From Ophiosphaerella korrae (Eukaryota; Ascomycota; Dothideomycetes; Pleosporales; Phaeosphaeriaceae), in NCBI GenBank assembly GCA_028456385.1, contig JALNQF010000065.1:145698-209697 (forward strand): a DNA stretch of 64,000 bases, in the 5' to 3' direction. The notes beneath the pieces are model-generated. The model did no database searches. It had not been told where the DNA came from and saw nothing but the letters and a program-made list of their open reading frames with translations. A program made the position numbers and the translations under genes. How positions within the stretch are numbered: position 1 is the stretch's first letter; each line of letters opens with the position of its first letter. Positions 47,340 through 62,976 of the stretch are shown one piece after another.

Positions 47340-47900
47340 TTGCCTTTAGTTAGCTAATTGTATACTACGTTATAAGGTAGCTATATTTCCTTATTCTTAT
47401 TATAAGTCTTTAAATCCTCCTCTAGAATATATTTCTTTAAAGTATAGTAAGGCTTATAAGGTATATATTTATACTAACGCTTATACGTCTTGTAATCTTT
47501 CTAGCGTATCCCTTATAGAATATAAGTTAATAATACTTACTCTTGCGTCTAGGCTTATTTATAATAGGGAGAGCTATTAATTATACTTAAGATAAACTAT
47601 CTAAATAGATTACTAAGGCTAAAAAAGAACGTAATTGTATTCTAAGTATATAGGTAGAAAATTACACTTATTTAATTTGTCTCTATAAGACAAAGGCCTT
47701 AAATAATAAGAAGTCTATTACGTAAGCTACTCTTATTAAGTCTAAGCTTAATTTTAAGGCTATAGTAGAGGCTATTCCTATTATATTAGGCGTTCCTATT
47801 ATCTCTTTATCTAGTAGTAGTAATGTTAGTTCTCTTAGTTTACTACTAGGCGTTCTAGAGAGTTTTAACTTTAGAACTCCTCTAGTTTCTTAGAGTAATT
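47340..47900 (+). pseudogene. Antisense frame of Gypsy family, copy in element D
   Basis: Corresponds to 18,680-19,250 in element A, with the coiled-coil-like CLYKTKALNNKK block near 47,690 and the Ser-rich block near 47,815. Interrupted by RIP stops. Confidence 0.55.
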
Positions 47901-50900
47901 AAGATTATCCTCTAGTTCCTATATTTTCTCCTATAGTTGTCTTTTTTTATCTATACCTATCTATTCTACTAAGTAATAGTTTTTCTTGTTATAGAACTAA
48001 TACTATAGGATTTTATTAACTTCTTATTCTTCTTATTCTTTATACGTATCTACTTTATACACTAGTAGTTCTACGTTCTATAGTGCTTGTTCTAGTAGGG
48101 CTACGTAGAATATTAGGTGTATCTTTATCTTATTTAGTAGCTTTAATCTAAATATAACTAGTATAATTTCTTTCTTAATTTTATATAGTCTTATCTTAAC
48201 GTAGTCTAACTTTAAGCTTAGTCGCTTACTCTTAATATTTTTTTATACTAACTATACTTTTTCTCTCTTTCTAAATTAGGGTCTCTCTTTATACTTTTTA
48301 TTATAGTACTTTACTATACAATTATATAAGAATTCTACGTCTTATCTTAGTTAATTATATATATCTTTAAGTCTATTAGCGAAGTTTTCTCTTCTTAGAG
48401 ACTAAGATATCTAGTTTCTTAGTATTTAGTATACGTTAGGCTCGAATCTATAGTTTATAAAGAAGAGTAATACTCTTATTACTATATTCTTTGCGCTGTT
48501 GTATACTAACTATGCTATAGGTAGTAACTATACCTAATTATTCTAGTTATAGTTAAGGTAGTATCTTAAGTATTACTCTACTATCTAATTTATTTGTTCT
48601 AATTATCTGTCTATTTATAGTTAATATGCTATAGACATTACGTGTTGTATTCCTAATTACGCTATTATTATTCCCTATAGTTTTAATATAAATTGTACAT
48701 CTCTATCTATAATAATTTTATCTAGTAGTCTATATTAACTAATTATAGTTCCTAGAACCTAATATATAGTAACCTCTATCCTACTTTTTTCTTTATATAG
48801 TTAGAAGTATATATACTTTATAAACTTATCTACTATTATTATAATTCTATTATATTCGACTCCTAATATTAGGTCTCTAGACTTAGGTAGCTTCGTAATA
48901 AAGTCTATTGTAATAACTCTCTATAGTTATTCTAGTATTTCTACTAGTTATAATATTCTATATAGTATATATCTATTATACTTATTCCTATAGCATTCTA
49001 TACAATCTTATAGTACTTCTATTACTAGTTGTCTTACTTTTAGAATATAGTAATTTTATAGTAGTCTATCTAATATTTTTTTAATTCCTTAGTAACTATA
49101 TACTAGTAATTTATAGAATTGTCGTATAAATTCTCTTTAGATTTTACTTAAAATATATATTCTTCTATAAGCTTATGTAAATCCTTCTTAGATCTCTAGT
49201 TTTTCTATTTCTTTAGATGCTTCTTACGTTGTTTTCTAAATCTATTTATCTAGCTTGCTACTTATTCTTTTAAGTATTGCGGCTATCTTAGGTATATTTA
49301 AGACTAAGTATCCTTCCTTGTTCTTAATTAGAACTATACTAGTAGCGCTTACTTCTTCTTGTAAGTCTAGTCTTCTACTAAGGGTATCTATAAATTAGTT
49401 ATCTTTCCCTTTTATATATATAATTTCTATATTAAACGTTAATAAGTATTCCTACTATCTTGTATAGTGTTATAATAGCTCTTTATTTATTATAAATCCT
49501 ATAAGATTCTTGTAATCTATATAGACCTTTGTCTAATACTTTACTCCTTATAGGTATACTCTCTATTATTTAAATACTTTATAGATTGCTAGTATTTCCT
49601 TATTATAGATTAAGTAATTAAGTTCTACTATCTTTATTTTCTTAGAGAAGTATTTAACTAAGTATTCCTTTTTAGTCTCTAGGTCTTCCTATATTAGTGC
49701 TATTCTATAGACTAAGTTAGATACGTCTATCTTTACTATTACTAGTAGGTCTAGGTTGTATATTCTAATAACTAGGTTTTCTATAAACTTTTTCTTAATC
49801 TTCTTAAATACTTTATTATATTCTTTTATCTATTTAAATAGCGTATCCTTTTTTATAAGCCTTATTATTAGTTCTATATCTTTAGACTATCTTACTATTA
49901 ACTTTCTATAAAAGTTAGCTAGTCTATAAAATTACTATACCTCTTTTAGGTTTCTTAGTGTTAGCTATTTATTAATTAATCTAATCTTTTCTAGGTTAAT
50001 CCTAATTTTTCCTAGTTTAATAATAAATCTAAGGAAATCTATTTCCTTTATATAGAACTTGTATTTTCTTATTTTAAGAAATATTTTAGCTTCTACTAGT
50101 TTTTCTAGTACCTTATATATATATTGTACGTGTTCTTCTTCTATTTCTAAGAATATAAAGATATCGTCTAAGTATATAAATATAAATATATCTAAGTACT
50201 CCTATAGTACTATATTAATTCGTTCCTAAAAAGCTACTAGTATATTTATTAAGCTAAATAGTATAACTAAATATTTATATAATCTTTATTATATTCTAAA
50301 TACTATTTTCTATTTATCGCCTTCTTTAATTCTAATTTAGTAATAGGCGTTCTAGATATCTAACTTCGTAAAGATTGTTACTTTCTATAGTTTATCTTAT
50401 ATTACGTCTATCTTTAGTAAAGGATATTAGTTCTTGTTTGTAACTACATTAGTTTTTCTAAAGTCTACGTAGGGTCTTTTATTACTTATTCCTTTCTTAT
50501 CTATAAAGATAAGTCTATAAGCTACTAAGGATTTAGATTCTCTTATCTATCTCTTTTTTATTACGTTTTAAATAAATACTTATTTAATCTTTAATTCTTC
50601 TTCTATTTTCTAGTAGACTAGGCTCTATCCTATATCTTTTCTTTCTTCTATTTCTATTACTAAGTCTTATAGTTAATATTCTAGAAAGTAGTCTTCTAGT
50701 TTAATAAGCTATTTCTCCTATTTCTTATATTCTTCTAGGAATTCTCCTTTATGTATGCTTATATTAGCTTTTAACATATCTATTTTACTATAACTAATTT
50801 ATCTAGTTCTCTAATTAATATATAAGTTAGTTATCTATAACTATAGTATACTTAGTATAATATCTTATTTGTTATTAATTGTTGTTATATCTATAACTAT

Positions 50901-53358
50901 ATTCTAGATTTCTAGTCCTTTTAGCTTTAGTGTTAAAGGTACTATCTTAAACTATATAGGTTCCTAGAATAGTTTTCTTTTAATTGTACTTAATTGTTAA
51001 GAGTACTTCTTTATTATATACTTTATTTCTTATATTTCTATAAACTTCTTTAATATAAAGTTTTTTATAGCTCTACTATTAATTATTAATTATACTTTCT
51101 TTTCTTAGTATATACCTATTTTTGTAATATATAGGCCTCTTATACTTTTTAGCTTTTCTTACTTTAGCGTCTTTGTAAATTATCTATCTTTTTAAGGCTA
51201 TAGCCCTATCTTAAGTTTATATTCTTTATATTTTAGATATTTATCGTTTATATATTTGTACTATAGTCTTCCCTAGACGTATTTCTTAGTTAACTTAGAT
51301 CTAGGTCTTACTACTAGGTATCTATCTTCTAGGATTACTTCTTATCCTTAGATATCTTCTACTATAATTACTCTTATATAGTTATAACCTCTTCTTTTTA
51401 TAAGCTATATATTATTATTTACTTTAGGGTTTCTATATATAATATAATTCTTATCTAGGTATAATATCTATAATACTTTAAAATGTACTAGATACTCTAG
51501 ATCTATTATCTTGTTATCTCCTTCCTAGTACTTATCTTTACTAAGTGTGTCTATAGTTAGGATATAGTATACTACTAGTACTCTTAGTGTATAGGCTTTA
51601 TTAATTTATTACGTTTTTTTTACAAGGTATTACTATTCTCTTTATATAGGTATTCTTCTTACTATAACTATATATTACTTTATCTATTCTTAAAATAGTA
51701 TAAATTTTATTTCTTTAGAATTGCGTTCTTTCTAGTCTTTGTACACTTCCTCTATACTTATAACTATTAAGTATATCTAAATAAACTTCTATTCTTTATT
51801 TTGTTCCTCTATATCTATTATTATATAGCTATTATAACTATATACTATTAGCTAGGTATACTTTATACTTCTTATACTAACCTATCTTCTACTTTCTTAT
51901 AGTTCTTTAGAGGTAGTTATAGTAGTCTCTTTATCTAGTGCTAGTTTATTAGCCTAGATTAATAGTACTAGAGGCTCTTCCCCTTCTAAGTCTTCTATTA
52001 GTAGGTCTATTACTTATACTATTTCTTTTAGCTAAGCTTTTATTCTTTCCTTTATTATAGCTACTCTATATCTCTATTATAAGAAGTATTCTACTCCCTA
52101 TTTACTAGAAAAGTATATATAGTAGTCGTTATTATAATAAAAGGTCTAGTAGAGTATTATATATTATACTTCTTTACTCCTAGCTACCTTCTCCTAAGGT
52201 TTAGCCTATACTTATAGTACTTCTTTCTTCTTTTTAGTTATCTTTAACTATATTTCCTTTTTTAAGTCTTTACTCTTATAGTCTTTTACAAAATATCCTA
52301 GTTTCTTATATTTATAATATACTATATCCTTTTTCTTTCTTAATTAGTAGTCTCTTGCGTAGTAGCCTAGTTTACTATAGTTAAAGCACGTAAAGTTTTT
52401 ATTCTTCTTTTTCTTTTTATCCTTATTAGTATTAAGGATTATTAGGTCTCTCTTGTCGTAGTTCTAGGTATAACCTCTATACTTATTCTTTTTCTATTCT
52501 TAAAGATTGTTGTTAATTTAAATTACCTATTACTTTAAAGCTTCTAGTATTCTTAGTTTCTCTATATATATTATCTCGTATTAGATTTTAGAGTTAAGTC
52601 CTTATTTAAATTATAATATTAAGGCTAACTTATTCTATTCTATATTCTACAATAGTTATTTAAACTATAATATATACTTTAGAATACTCTAGTTTTATAT
52701 AAGCTTCTCTAGCTACTCTTTAGCTTATTAGGTAATATCTATATCTCTAAACGCTGCTCTTATTTGTTTAGTAAAGTATTTATAACTTCTAAAAATAGCT
52801 CTAGTTTTATTTTTCTAGGTTATTAGTAAATATATTGTATAATCTATCTAGTAGAGTTTATACTATCTTATTACGTCTTCTTTAAAGTGCAATCTAATAT
52901 ATATTACCTTTTTTTCTTCTATATTAAAGTATAGTACTTGTATATCTATTTAGAGTTGTGTAGATATAATAAAAGGTCTTAGTTTTTCTCTTGTTCTATT
53001 AAACTTCTTTAGGATAGGTATTTTTAGTAGTTTCTTTATCGCACTTATCTCTAGTCTTTTAGTAATTAATTCTATCTAGTTCTATCCTTAGATAATAGCC
53101 TTAATCTATACCTTGTTTTATTTCGCGTAATCCTATAGTTCTTTATTCTACGTTTCTAAGGTATTAATTACTATTTTTATGTCTTCTTTATTATTAATTA
53201 ATTAGTTAAGATAACCTTTAATTATTTCCTATATAGTACTATTAGACTTGTAACTACTCTTAGGGGCTTTACTTATTTTAGTTAAACTTTCTACTATTAT
53301 ATTAGCTAGACTGTGCGCTACTTACGCTTTGCTTCTTATAATAACTAAATTAGTAAGG

Positions 53359-53817
53359 TATAATAGGCTACCTATCGTTAACTATAAGTACTTATATTAA
53401 GAGTTAGTAGATTGCAAAGTAATAACAAAAGCTCGTGTTAAGATCTACAATAACTATAAATAGTAAGAGATATTTCGCAACTATCTTATACTAGCGTTCT
53501 ATAGTTAAAGGATTAAATTACTAATACTATCCTAATAATATATATCTTAGTATCTATATACTCTAAGTAATCTATTTGTACAACCTTATAGATTACTACT
53601 AATCTATTCGTACGTAACTATAGATTACTCTAATCTATTAGTGCGTTATTATAGATTACTACTAATCTATTCGTACGTAACTATAGATTACTACTATATA
53701 TCCTAGTTATAGGTAGTCTCCTAATTAAGATTATTACCCTACTCGTCCTATGCTTTGTTAGCACTCGAGTTAGGATTAATTAGTTCTATCTCGATTTCTT
53801 CTATTATACCTATAATA
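53359..53817 (-). repeat. LTR of element D (5' LTR), 459 bp
   Basis: Plus-strand start TATAATAGGCTACC, end ACCTATAATA; equal in length to its partner. Confidence 0.9.
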
Positions 53818-56381
53818 TAATCTATATTGTAAATAGATAACTAATACTAGAGAACTTAATAGTTAGTAATAAAGTAACTATAGAGATTAATATTTAAGGA
53901 TATAATATAAAGATTACTCTAGACGTATTAGTTTTAGCTAATAAAGACGTTATACTAAGACTCTTATAGCTATAAAAGTTTAATCCTAGAGTTAATTAGA
54001 AAAACTAGAACCTCTTATTTAATAACTATAAAGACGTACGTAGATCTAAGCTTATATATTAGTAGTATTTAATAGTAGATAAGAAAGTACTATATAAGAT
54101 AGTAGCTTTAATAGTAACTTACTAAGAGAAAGTAAGTAACTTTATAAGTACTAGTAAGGCGCTAGGCTAAGAAGTAAGAGTAGAAGAGTAATATATAACT
54201 TTTAAGATCCTAGAATAATATAAGAAGTTTAGCTACTTATTTATAGAAGAGATAGATATACTAGTATTACCTAAGTACTAACTCTAGGACTACACGATTA
54301 AGTTATAGGAAAGAAAAGAGCTACCTTTTAAGCTTATTTACTAATTAATAGAGAGTAAATTAGTAATACTCTAAGAAAGACTAAATAGAGACTTAAAGAA
54401 AAGATATATACAAGAATCCTTATTATTAGTAAGATTTCTAATTCTCTTTATACTAAAGAAGAAGAGACTACTAAAGATATACGTAAACTACTAAAAACTA
54501 AATAATATTATAGTAAAAGACTACTACTTACTACTAAATATAGATAAACTCTAAGATAAGCTAAGCTAAGCTAAGATTTTTATAAAGCTAGACCTAAAAG
54601 ATAGATACTACCTAATAAGAATTAAAGTAAGTAAAGAGTAGAAGATAGTATTCTAAATACGCTATAGATATTATAAGTATATAGTAATACTCTTTAGACT
54701 AATAAATATACTAGTAATATTCTAAAGACTAATTAACAATATATTATAAGAATACTTAGATAAGTTTATTATAGCTTACCTAGACAATATACTAATATAT
54801 TCTAAAGAAAAAGGTAAGTACGTAGAGTAAGTAATAATAGTACTATAGTACTTAGACTAATATAACCTATAACTAAAGCTAGAGAAGTATAAATAGTATA
54901 AGATAGAAGTAGAGTTTTTAGGATATATAATAGGTATTAATAAAGCTAAGATAAGCTAAGAAAAGATTAAAGTAGTAAAAGAATAAAAAGAACAAAAGAT
55001 AGTTAAAGATATATAATTATTCCTAGGATTTATTAACTTTAACTAATACTTTATAGAGAGATTTTTAAAAAAAGTACTACTACTTATAAAGCTTATAAGA
55101 AAAGATATAATATAGGAATAAGGAGTAGAGTAGAAATAAGCTTACAAGGAACTTAAGTAAGCCTATATTATACTACTAGTTTTAAAGTAATTTTATAGTA
55201 ATAAGACTCTAGTAATTAAGATAGATATATCTAATCTAGCTTATAGAGCGATAGCGCTACAAGAGTATAAAGAGAAATAGTATCTAATTATATACTATTT
55301 AGAGAAGTTTATAGAGTAAAAAGAAAGATATAATATATATAATAAAGAGCTACTTATAATAGTTAATATACTTAAATATTAGAGAGTATATACTAAAAGT
55401 ATAATAGAAGTAATTATTAAAATAGATTATAAGAACCTAATATACTTTATAATAAGTAAGAAGTTAAAAGATAAGTAAATATAATAGTTAGAACTACTAG
55501 GATAGTATAAATTTAAGATCTAGTACGTACTAAGTAAAGAAAATAGCTAAGTAGACGTGCTTAGCTAAAGACACAATATTATAAGAAAAAGACAAGTAGT
55601 AGAAAAAGCTATACTCTAAGATAATAGATAAGAATACTTAGTACTAAATACACAACTAGTAGAGGAGTAAGAAATTAACAACCTAGTTAGGATTATAAAT
55701 AAAGTTCTAAAAGAATTATAAAAAGTAATTATATAATAATACTATAATAACCTAGTATATAAGTACTTAGAGATTATATAAACTATAGAACTAATCTAGA
55801 AAAACTATAGATTTAGTAAAATAAAGGAGAAAGTAACGTAGTTTATTAAAGAATACGTAGATTACTAAAAGAATAAGTATAAGATATATATACTATATAG
55901 AGAAATATAAGTAATTAAGATACTAGAAGAACTATAAATAGACGTTGTAATAGACTTTATTATAGGACTACTAACGTTAAAGAACTTAGTAATAAAAATA
56001 GGATATAATATAATAATAGTAATTATAGACTAATTTATAAAATACGCTAAAATAGAGAAATTCTAAAGTAACTATATAGTAGATTAGCTAGAATATATAC
56101 TACTAAAAGTACTAATATAAAGATATAAGATACTAAAGAGTATTATTAGTAATAGAGATAAGCTTTTTACGTCTAATTACTAGATAACACTACTTATAGT
56201 AATAGAGATAAAAAAAAAGCTATTAATAGCTTATTACCTATAGATAGATAGATAAATAGAATAGACTAATAAGATATTAAAGATATACCTAAGGATTTAT
56301 AGTAATTAAAAGTAAAACAATTAGGTATTACTATTACCTATAGTATAATTAGTATATAATAACAAGTACTTAAAAGTAATA

Positions 56382-56808
56382 TATAATAGGCTACCTATCG
56401 TTAACTATAAGTACCTATAATAGGGTTAGTAGATTAAGAGTTAATAGTAAAAGCTTAGGTTATAATCTACAATAACTTATAAACAATAGAAGATATTTCG
56501 CAACTATCTTGTATTAGCGTTCTATAGTTAAAGGATTAAATTACTAATACTATCCTAATAATACGCATCTTACTAACTATATACTCGTCGTAATCTATAA
56601 TTTATAGTTACTAAGACTAGTAGATTATAGATTATCTTAATCTATAATCTATTAATACTAAGAGTCTATAGATTATAGATTAGCCTAGGTATCCTAGTTA
56701 TATATAGTCTCCTAATTAAGGTTGTTACCTCGCTTGTCTTATACTTTATTAGTGCCTAGATTAGGACTAATTAGTTCTATCTCGATTTCTTCTATTACAC
56801 CCGTAACA
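56382..56808 (-). repeat. LTR of element E (3' LTR), 427 bp
   Basis: Plus-strand end CCCGTAACA preserves the original CA at the terminus, which fixes the LTR boundary for the whole family. Confidence 0.9.
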
Positions 56809-56952
56809 CTATCTCCCCTCCTAGGTAGGTCCTAGTTTACCTATCCTAGAGCTAGAGTTATTAGTCTAGTTTCTTTATTAATATAGAGTTCTTTATCCTC
56901 CTTTATAACTATTTTATCTATACGTTATTACTACCTCCTTACTAATTACGTA

Positions 56953-57510
56953 TTGCGTAATAGTATTAAAATATTTCCTTACTCTTATTATACTTCTCCT
57001 AAGTTAAACCCTAAGTCTCTTCTTTATATTATTTTTATAAACAATAGTAGAGCTTATAAAGTGTATATTTATACGAATATACGTAGCTCTTATAATATAT
57101 CTAGTATTTCTCTTTCTAAGTGTAAGTTTATTATACTTATTCTTGCGTCTAAGCTTAATAATAATAGGGAAAGCTATTAACTAGACTTAAGAGAAATTAC
57201 TATCTTAAATTGTAGAGGCTAAAGCTAAGTGTAAGCGTATCTAGGAGCTTACGTAGAGTAAGCTAGTAGAGAATTAAGCTTATCTCTCTTATCTTTATAA
57301 GATAAAGGCCTTAAATAATAAGAAATTAGCTAAGTAGTTAGTAGCTCTAGAAGCTAAGCTAGACTTAGATAAAGCGTTTAATGTTGCTATAGTAAGTCCT
57401 ATACTAGACGTTCTTATTATCTCTCTATCTATTGTTAGTAATATTAGTTCTCTTAGTTTACTACTAGGCGTTCTAGAGGGTTTTAACTTTAGAACTCTTC
57501 TAGTTTCTTA
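56953..57510 (+). pseudogene. Antisense frame of Gypsy family, copy in element E
   Basis: The part 56,953-57,180 is a 75-codon open frame (MRNSIKIFPYSYYTSPKLNP to KLNNNRESY), nearly the same as in element C. After a frame change a helical, Lys/Ala/Leu-rich segment follows to about 57,390 (LYKIKALNNKKLAKQLVALE), then the block ending VLEGFNF near 57,490. Confidence 0.6.
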
Positions 57511-60500
57511 AAGTAATTAAGATTATCTTCTAGTTCCTATATTTCTTCCTATAGTTATCCTTTTTTGTCTATACTTATCTATTCTACTAAGTAGTAGTTT
57601 CTTCTATTTTAGAACTAGTACTATAAGATTTTCTTAACTTCCTATTCTTCTTATTCTCTATACGTGTCTACTTCGTATACTAGTAGTTCTACTTCTAGTA
57701 GTACTTATTCTAGTAGGGCTACGTAGAATATTAAGTATATCTTTATCTTGTTTAGTAGCTTTAATTTAAATATAACTAGTATAACTTCTTTCTTAATTTT
57801 ATATAGTCCTATTTTAGCGTAGTCTAATTTTAGGCTTAGTCTCTTACTTTTAATATTCTTTTATACTAACTATACTTTTTCTCCTTTTTTAAATTAAGGT
57901 CCCTTTTTATACTTTCTATTATAGTACTTTACTATTTTGTTATATAAAAACTCTATATCCTATCTTAGTTAATTATATATATCTTTAAGTCTATTAGTAA
58001 AGTTTTCTCCTCTTAGAGACTAAGATATTTAGTCTCTTAGTATCTAGTATATATTAGGCTTAAATCTATAGTTCGCGAAAAAAGGTAATACTCTTATTAC
58101 TATATTCTTTGCGCTATTATATACTAACTATACTATAGGTAGTAACTATACCTAATTATTCTAGTTATAATTAAGGTAGTATCTTAGGTATTGTTTTACT
58201 ATCTAATTTATTCGTTCTAACTATCTATCTATTTATAGGTAATATGCTATAGACATTATATATTTAATTCCTAATTACGCTATTATTGTTCCCTATAGTT
58301 TTAATATAAATCGTACGTCTCTATCTATAACAATCTTATCTAGTAGTCTATATTAACTAATTATAGTTCCTAGAACCTAGTGTATAGTAACCTCTATCCT
58401 ACTTTTTTCTTTATATAGTCTAAAGTATATATACTTTATAAGCTTATCTACTATTGTTAAGATTCTATTATATTTAACTCTTAATATTAGGTCCTTAGAC
58501 TTAGGTAGCTTCGTAATAAAGTCTATTGTAATAACTCCCTATAGTTATCCTAGTACTTCTACTAGTTATAACATTCTATATAGTATATATCTATTATACT
58601 TATTCTAGTAACATTCTATATAGTCTCGTAGTACCTCTATTACTAATTATCTTACCTTTAAGATATAGTATTCTTATAGTAGTCTATCTAATATTTTTTT
58701 AATACCCTAGTAACTATATACTAGTAATTTATAGAATTATTGTATAAATTCTCTCTAGATCTTCTTTAGGATATATATTCTTCTATAGGCTTATACAAAT
58801 CCTTCTTAGATTTCTAGTTTCTCTATTTCTTTAGATACTTCTTTTATTATTTTCTAAATCTATTTATCTAGCTTGCTACTCTTCCTTTTAAGTATTATAG
58901 CTATTTTATATATATTTAGGACTAAGTGTCCTTCTTTATTCTTAACTAGAACTATACTAGTAGCGCTTACTTCTTCTTATAAGTCTAGTCTTCTACTAAG
59001 AGCGTCTATAAACTAATTATCTTTCTCTTTTGTATATATAATTTTTATATTAAACGTTAACAAATATTCCTACTATCTTATATAGCGTTATAATAATTCT
59101 TTATTTATTATAAATCCTATAAGATTCTTATAGTCTATATAGACCTTTGTCTAATATTTTACTCTTTATAAATATACTCTCTATTATTTAAATACTTTAT
59201 AGATTACTAGTATCTCTTTATTATAGATTAAGTAGTTAAGTTCTACTATCTTTATTTTCTTAGAAAAGTATTTAACTAAGTATTCTTTTTTAGTCTCTAG
59301 GTCTTCTTGTATTAGTGCTATTCTATAGACTAAATTAGATATATCTATTTTTACTATCGCTAGTAGGTCTAGGTTATATATTCTAATAACTAGGTTTTCT
59401 ATAAACTTCTTCTTAATCTTTTTAAATACTTTGTCGTATTCTTTTATCTATTTAAATAGCGTATCTTTCTTTATAAGTCTTGTTATTAGTTCTATATTTT
59501 TAGACTATCTTATTATTAACTTTCTATAAAAGTTAGCTAGCCTATAAAATTATTGTACCTCTTTTAGGTTTCTTAGTATTAGCTATTTGTTAATTAACTT
59601 AATCTTCTCTAGATTAATCTTAATCTTTCCTAGTTCTATAATAAACCCTAGGAAATCTATTTCCTTTATATAGAACTTGTATTTTTTTATCTTAAGAAAT
59701 ATTTTAGCTTCTACTAGCTTTCCTAGTACTTTATATATATATTATACGTGTTCTTCCTCTATTTCTAAGAATATAAAGATATCGTCTAAGTATACAAATA
59801 TAAATATATCTAAGTACTCTCTTAGTACTATATTAATTCTTTCCTAAAATACTACTAGTATATTTATTAAGCTAAATAGTATAACTAGGTATTTATATAA
59901 TCTCTATTATGTTCTAAACGCTATTTTCTATTTATTACCCTTTTTAATTCTAATTTAGTAGTAGGCGTTCTAGATATCTAACTTTATAAAGATTGTTACT
60001 TTCTATAGTTTATCTTATATTGCGTCTATCTTTAGTAAGGGGTATTAGTTCTTACTTATAACTACGTTAGTTTTTCTAAAGTCTACGCAAAGTCTTTTAT
60101 TACTTATTCTTTTCTTATCTATAAAGATAAGTCTATAAGCTACTAAGGATTTAGATTCTCTTATCTATCCCTTTTTTATTACGTTTTAAATAAATACTTA
60201 TTTAATCTTTAACTCTTCTTCTATTTTCTTATAGACTAAGCTCTATCTTATGTCTTTTCCTTCTTCTATTTCTATTACTAAGTCCTATAGTTAATATTCT
60301 AGAAGGTAATCTTCTAGCTCTATAAGCTATTTTTCCTATTTCTTGTATTTTTTAGAGAATTCTCCTTTACTAGTGCCTATGTTAGCTTTTAATATATCTA
60401 TTTTGTTATAACTAATTTCTCTAGTTCTCTAATTAATATATAGGTTAGTTATCTATAACTATAGTATACCTAATATTATATCTTATTTGTTATTAATTAT

Positions 60501-62976
60501 TGTTATGTCTATAACTATATTCTTAATTTCTAGTCCTTCTAACCTTAGTATTAAAGGTACTGTCTTAAACTATATTAGTTCCTAAAATAGTTTTCCTTTA
60601 ATTATACTTAGTTATTAAGAGTATTTCTTTATTATATACTTTATTCTCTATATTTCTATAAACTTCTTTAATATAAAGTTCTTTATAGCTCTACTATTAA
60701 TTATTAATTATACTTTCCTTCCTTAGTATATACCTATTTTTATAATATATAGGCCTCCTACGCCTTCTAGTCTTTTCTACTTAGGTAATTTTTTAAATTA
60801 TCTATCCTTCTAAAGCTATAGGCCTACCTTAAGTTTATATTCTTTATATTTTAGATATTTATTGTATATATATTTATACTATAGTCCTCTCTAAATATAT
60901 TTCTTAGATAGTCTTAGGCTAGGTCTTACTACTATATATCTATCTTCTAGGATTATTTTCTATCCTTAGATATCTTCTACTAGGATTACTCTCTTATAGT
61001 TATAGCCTCTTCTCCTTATAGGCTATACTTTATTATTTACTTTAGGGTTCCTATATATAATACAATTCTTATCTAGGTATAATATCTATACTACTTTAAA
61101 GTATACTAGATATCTTAAATCTATTATTTTATTATCTCCTTCTTAGTATTTACTTTTACTAAGTATATCTATTATTAAGATATAGTACACTACTAGTACT
61201 CTTAGTATATAGGCTTTATTAATCTATTACGTTTTTCTTATAAGGTATTACTACTCTTTCTATATAAGTATTCTTCCTACTATAACTATATATTACTTTA
61301 TCTATTTTTAAAATAGTATAAACTTTATTTCTTTAGGATTACGTTCTTTCTAGTCTTTGTATACTTCCTCTATACTTATAACTAGTAAGTATTTCTAAAT
61401 AAACTTCTATTCTTTATTTTATTCCTTTATATTACTTATTATATAGCTATTATAACTATATATTATTAGCTAGGTATACTCTATATCTCTTATACTAACT
61501 TATCTCTTACTTCCTTATAGTCCTTTAGAGGTAGTTGTAGTAGTTTCTTTATCTAGTACTAGTCCTTTAGCCTAGATTAATAGTACTAGGGGCTCTTCCC
61601 CTTCTAGATCTTCTACTAGTAGGTCTATTACTTAAGCTATTTCTTCTAGCTAAGCTTTTATTCTTTCTTTTATTATAGCTACTCTCTATCTCTATTATAA
61701 GAAGTATCTTACTCTCTATTTACTAGAAAGATATATATAGTAGTTATCTTTGTAATAAAAGGTCTAATAGAGTATTACATATTATATTTCTTTACTTCTA
61801 GCTACTCTCTCCTAAGGTTTAGTCTATACTTATAGTGCTTCTTTCTTCTTCTTAGTTATCTTTAACTAAGTTTCTTTCTTTAGGTCTTTACTTTTATAGT
61901 CTTTTATAAAGTATCTTAGTTTCTTATACTTATAGTATACTATATCCTTCTTTAACTTAGATCTATAGTTCTTTACGTAGTAGCCTAGTTTACTATAGTT
62001 AAAGTACGTAAAGTCTTTACTTTTTTTTCTCTTTTTATCCTTATTAGCGTTAAGGATTATAGGGTCTCCCTTGTTATAGTTTTAGGTATAACCTCTATAC
62101 TTGTTCTTCTTCTATTCTTAAAGATTGTTATCTATTTATATTACCTATTACTTTAAGGCTTCTAGTATCCTTAGTTTCTCTATATATATTATCTCGTATT
62201 AGATTTTTAAGTTAAGTCCTTGTTTAAATTGTAATATTAAGGCTAACTTATTTTATTCTATATTCTACAATAGTTATTTAAATTGTAATACGTACTTTAG
62301 AATACTTTAACTTTATATAAGCTTCTCTAGCTATTCTTTAGCTTATTAGGTAACGTCTATATCTTTAAATACTACTCTTATTTATTTAGTAAAGTATTTA
62401 TAACTTCTAAAAATAGCTCTAGTTTTATCTTTCTAGGTTATTAGAGAGTATGTTGTATAGTCTATCTAGTAAGGTTTGTACTATCTTATCGCGTCTTCCT
62501 TAAGGTGTAACCTAATATATATTACTTTTTTTTCTTCTATATTAAAGTGTAGTACTTGTATATCTATCTAGAGTTGTGCTAAAGTAATAAAAGGTCTTAG
62601 TTTCTCCCTTGTTTTGTTAAACTTCTTAAAAACAAGTATCTTAAGTAGTTTCTTTATTACACTTATTACTAAACATTATATAATTAGTTCTATCTAATTC
62701 TAACCTTCGATAATAGCTTTAATCTATACTTTATTCTACTTTACGTAATCTTATAGTTTCTTATTCTATATTTCTAAAGTATTAATTACTATTTTTATAT
62801 CTTCTTTGTCTAAGATTAGATTATTAATTTAGTCCTTAATTATTTCCTATATAGTACTATTAGATTTATAACTACTCTTAGGGGCTTTACTTATTTTAGT
62901 TAAACTTTCTACTATTGTATTAGCTAGACTATGCGCTACTTACGCTTTACTTCTCGCAATAACTAAATTAGTAAGG

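Larger units (their letters stand above)
46762..53817 (-). mobile_element. Ty3/Gypsy element D, full length, inserted in F
   Basis: A 7,056 bp element, minus-strand coding, LTRs 459 bp each, TSD TAATC (46,757-46,761 and 53,818-53,822). Internal order on the minus strand: gag (about 53,250-52,200), protease near 51,100, RT with YLDD text at about 50,160-50,175, RNase H near 49,400-49,700, integrase (about 49,080-47,940), antisense frame (plus, about 47,340-47,900). Very close to element A apart from the integrase, with most differences being transitions. RIP-inactivated. Confidence 0.92.
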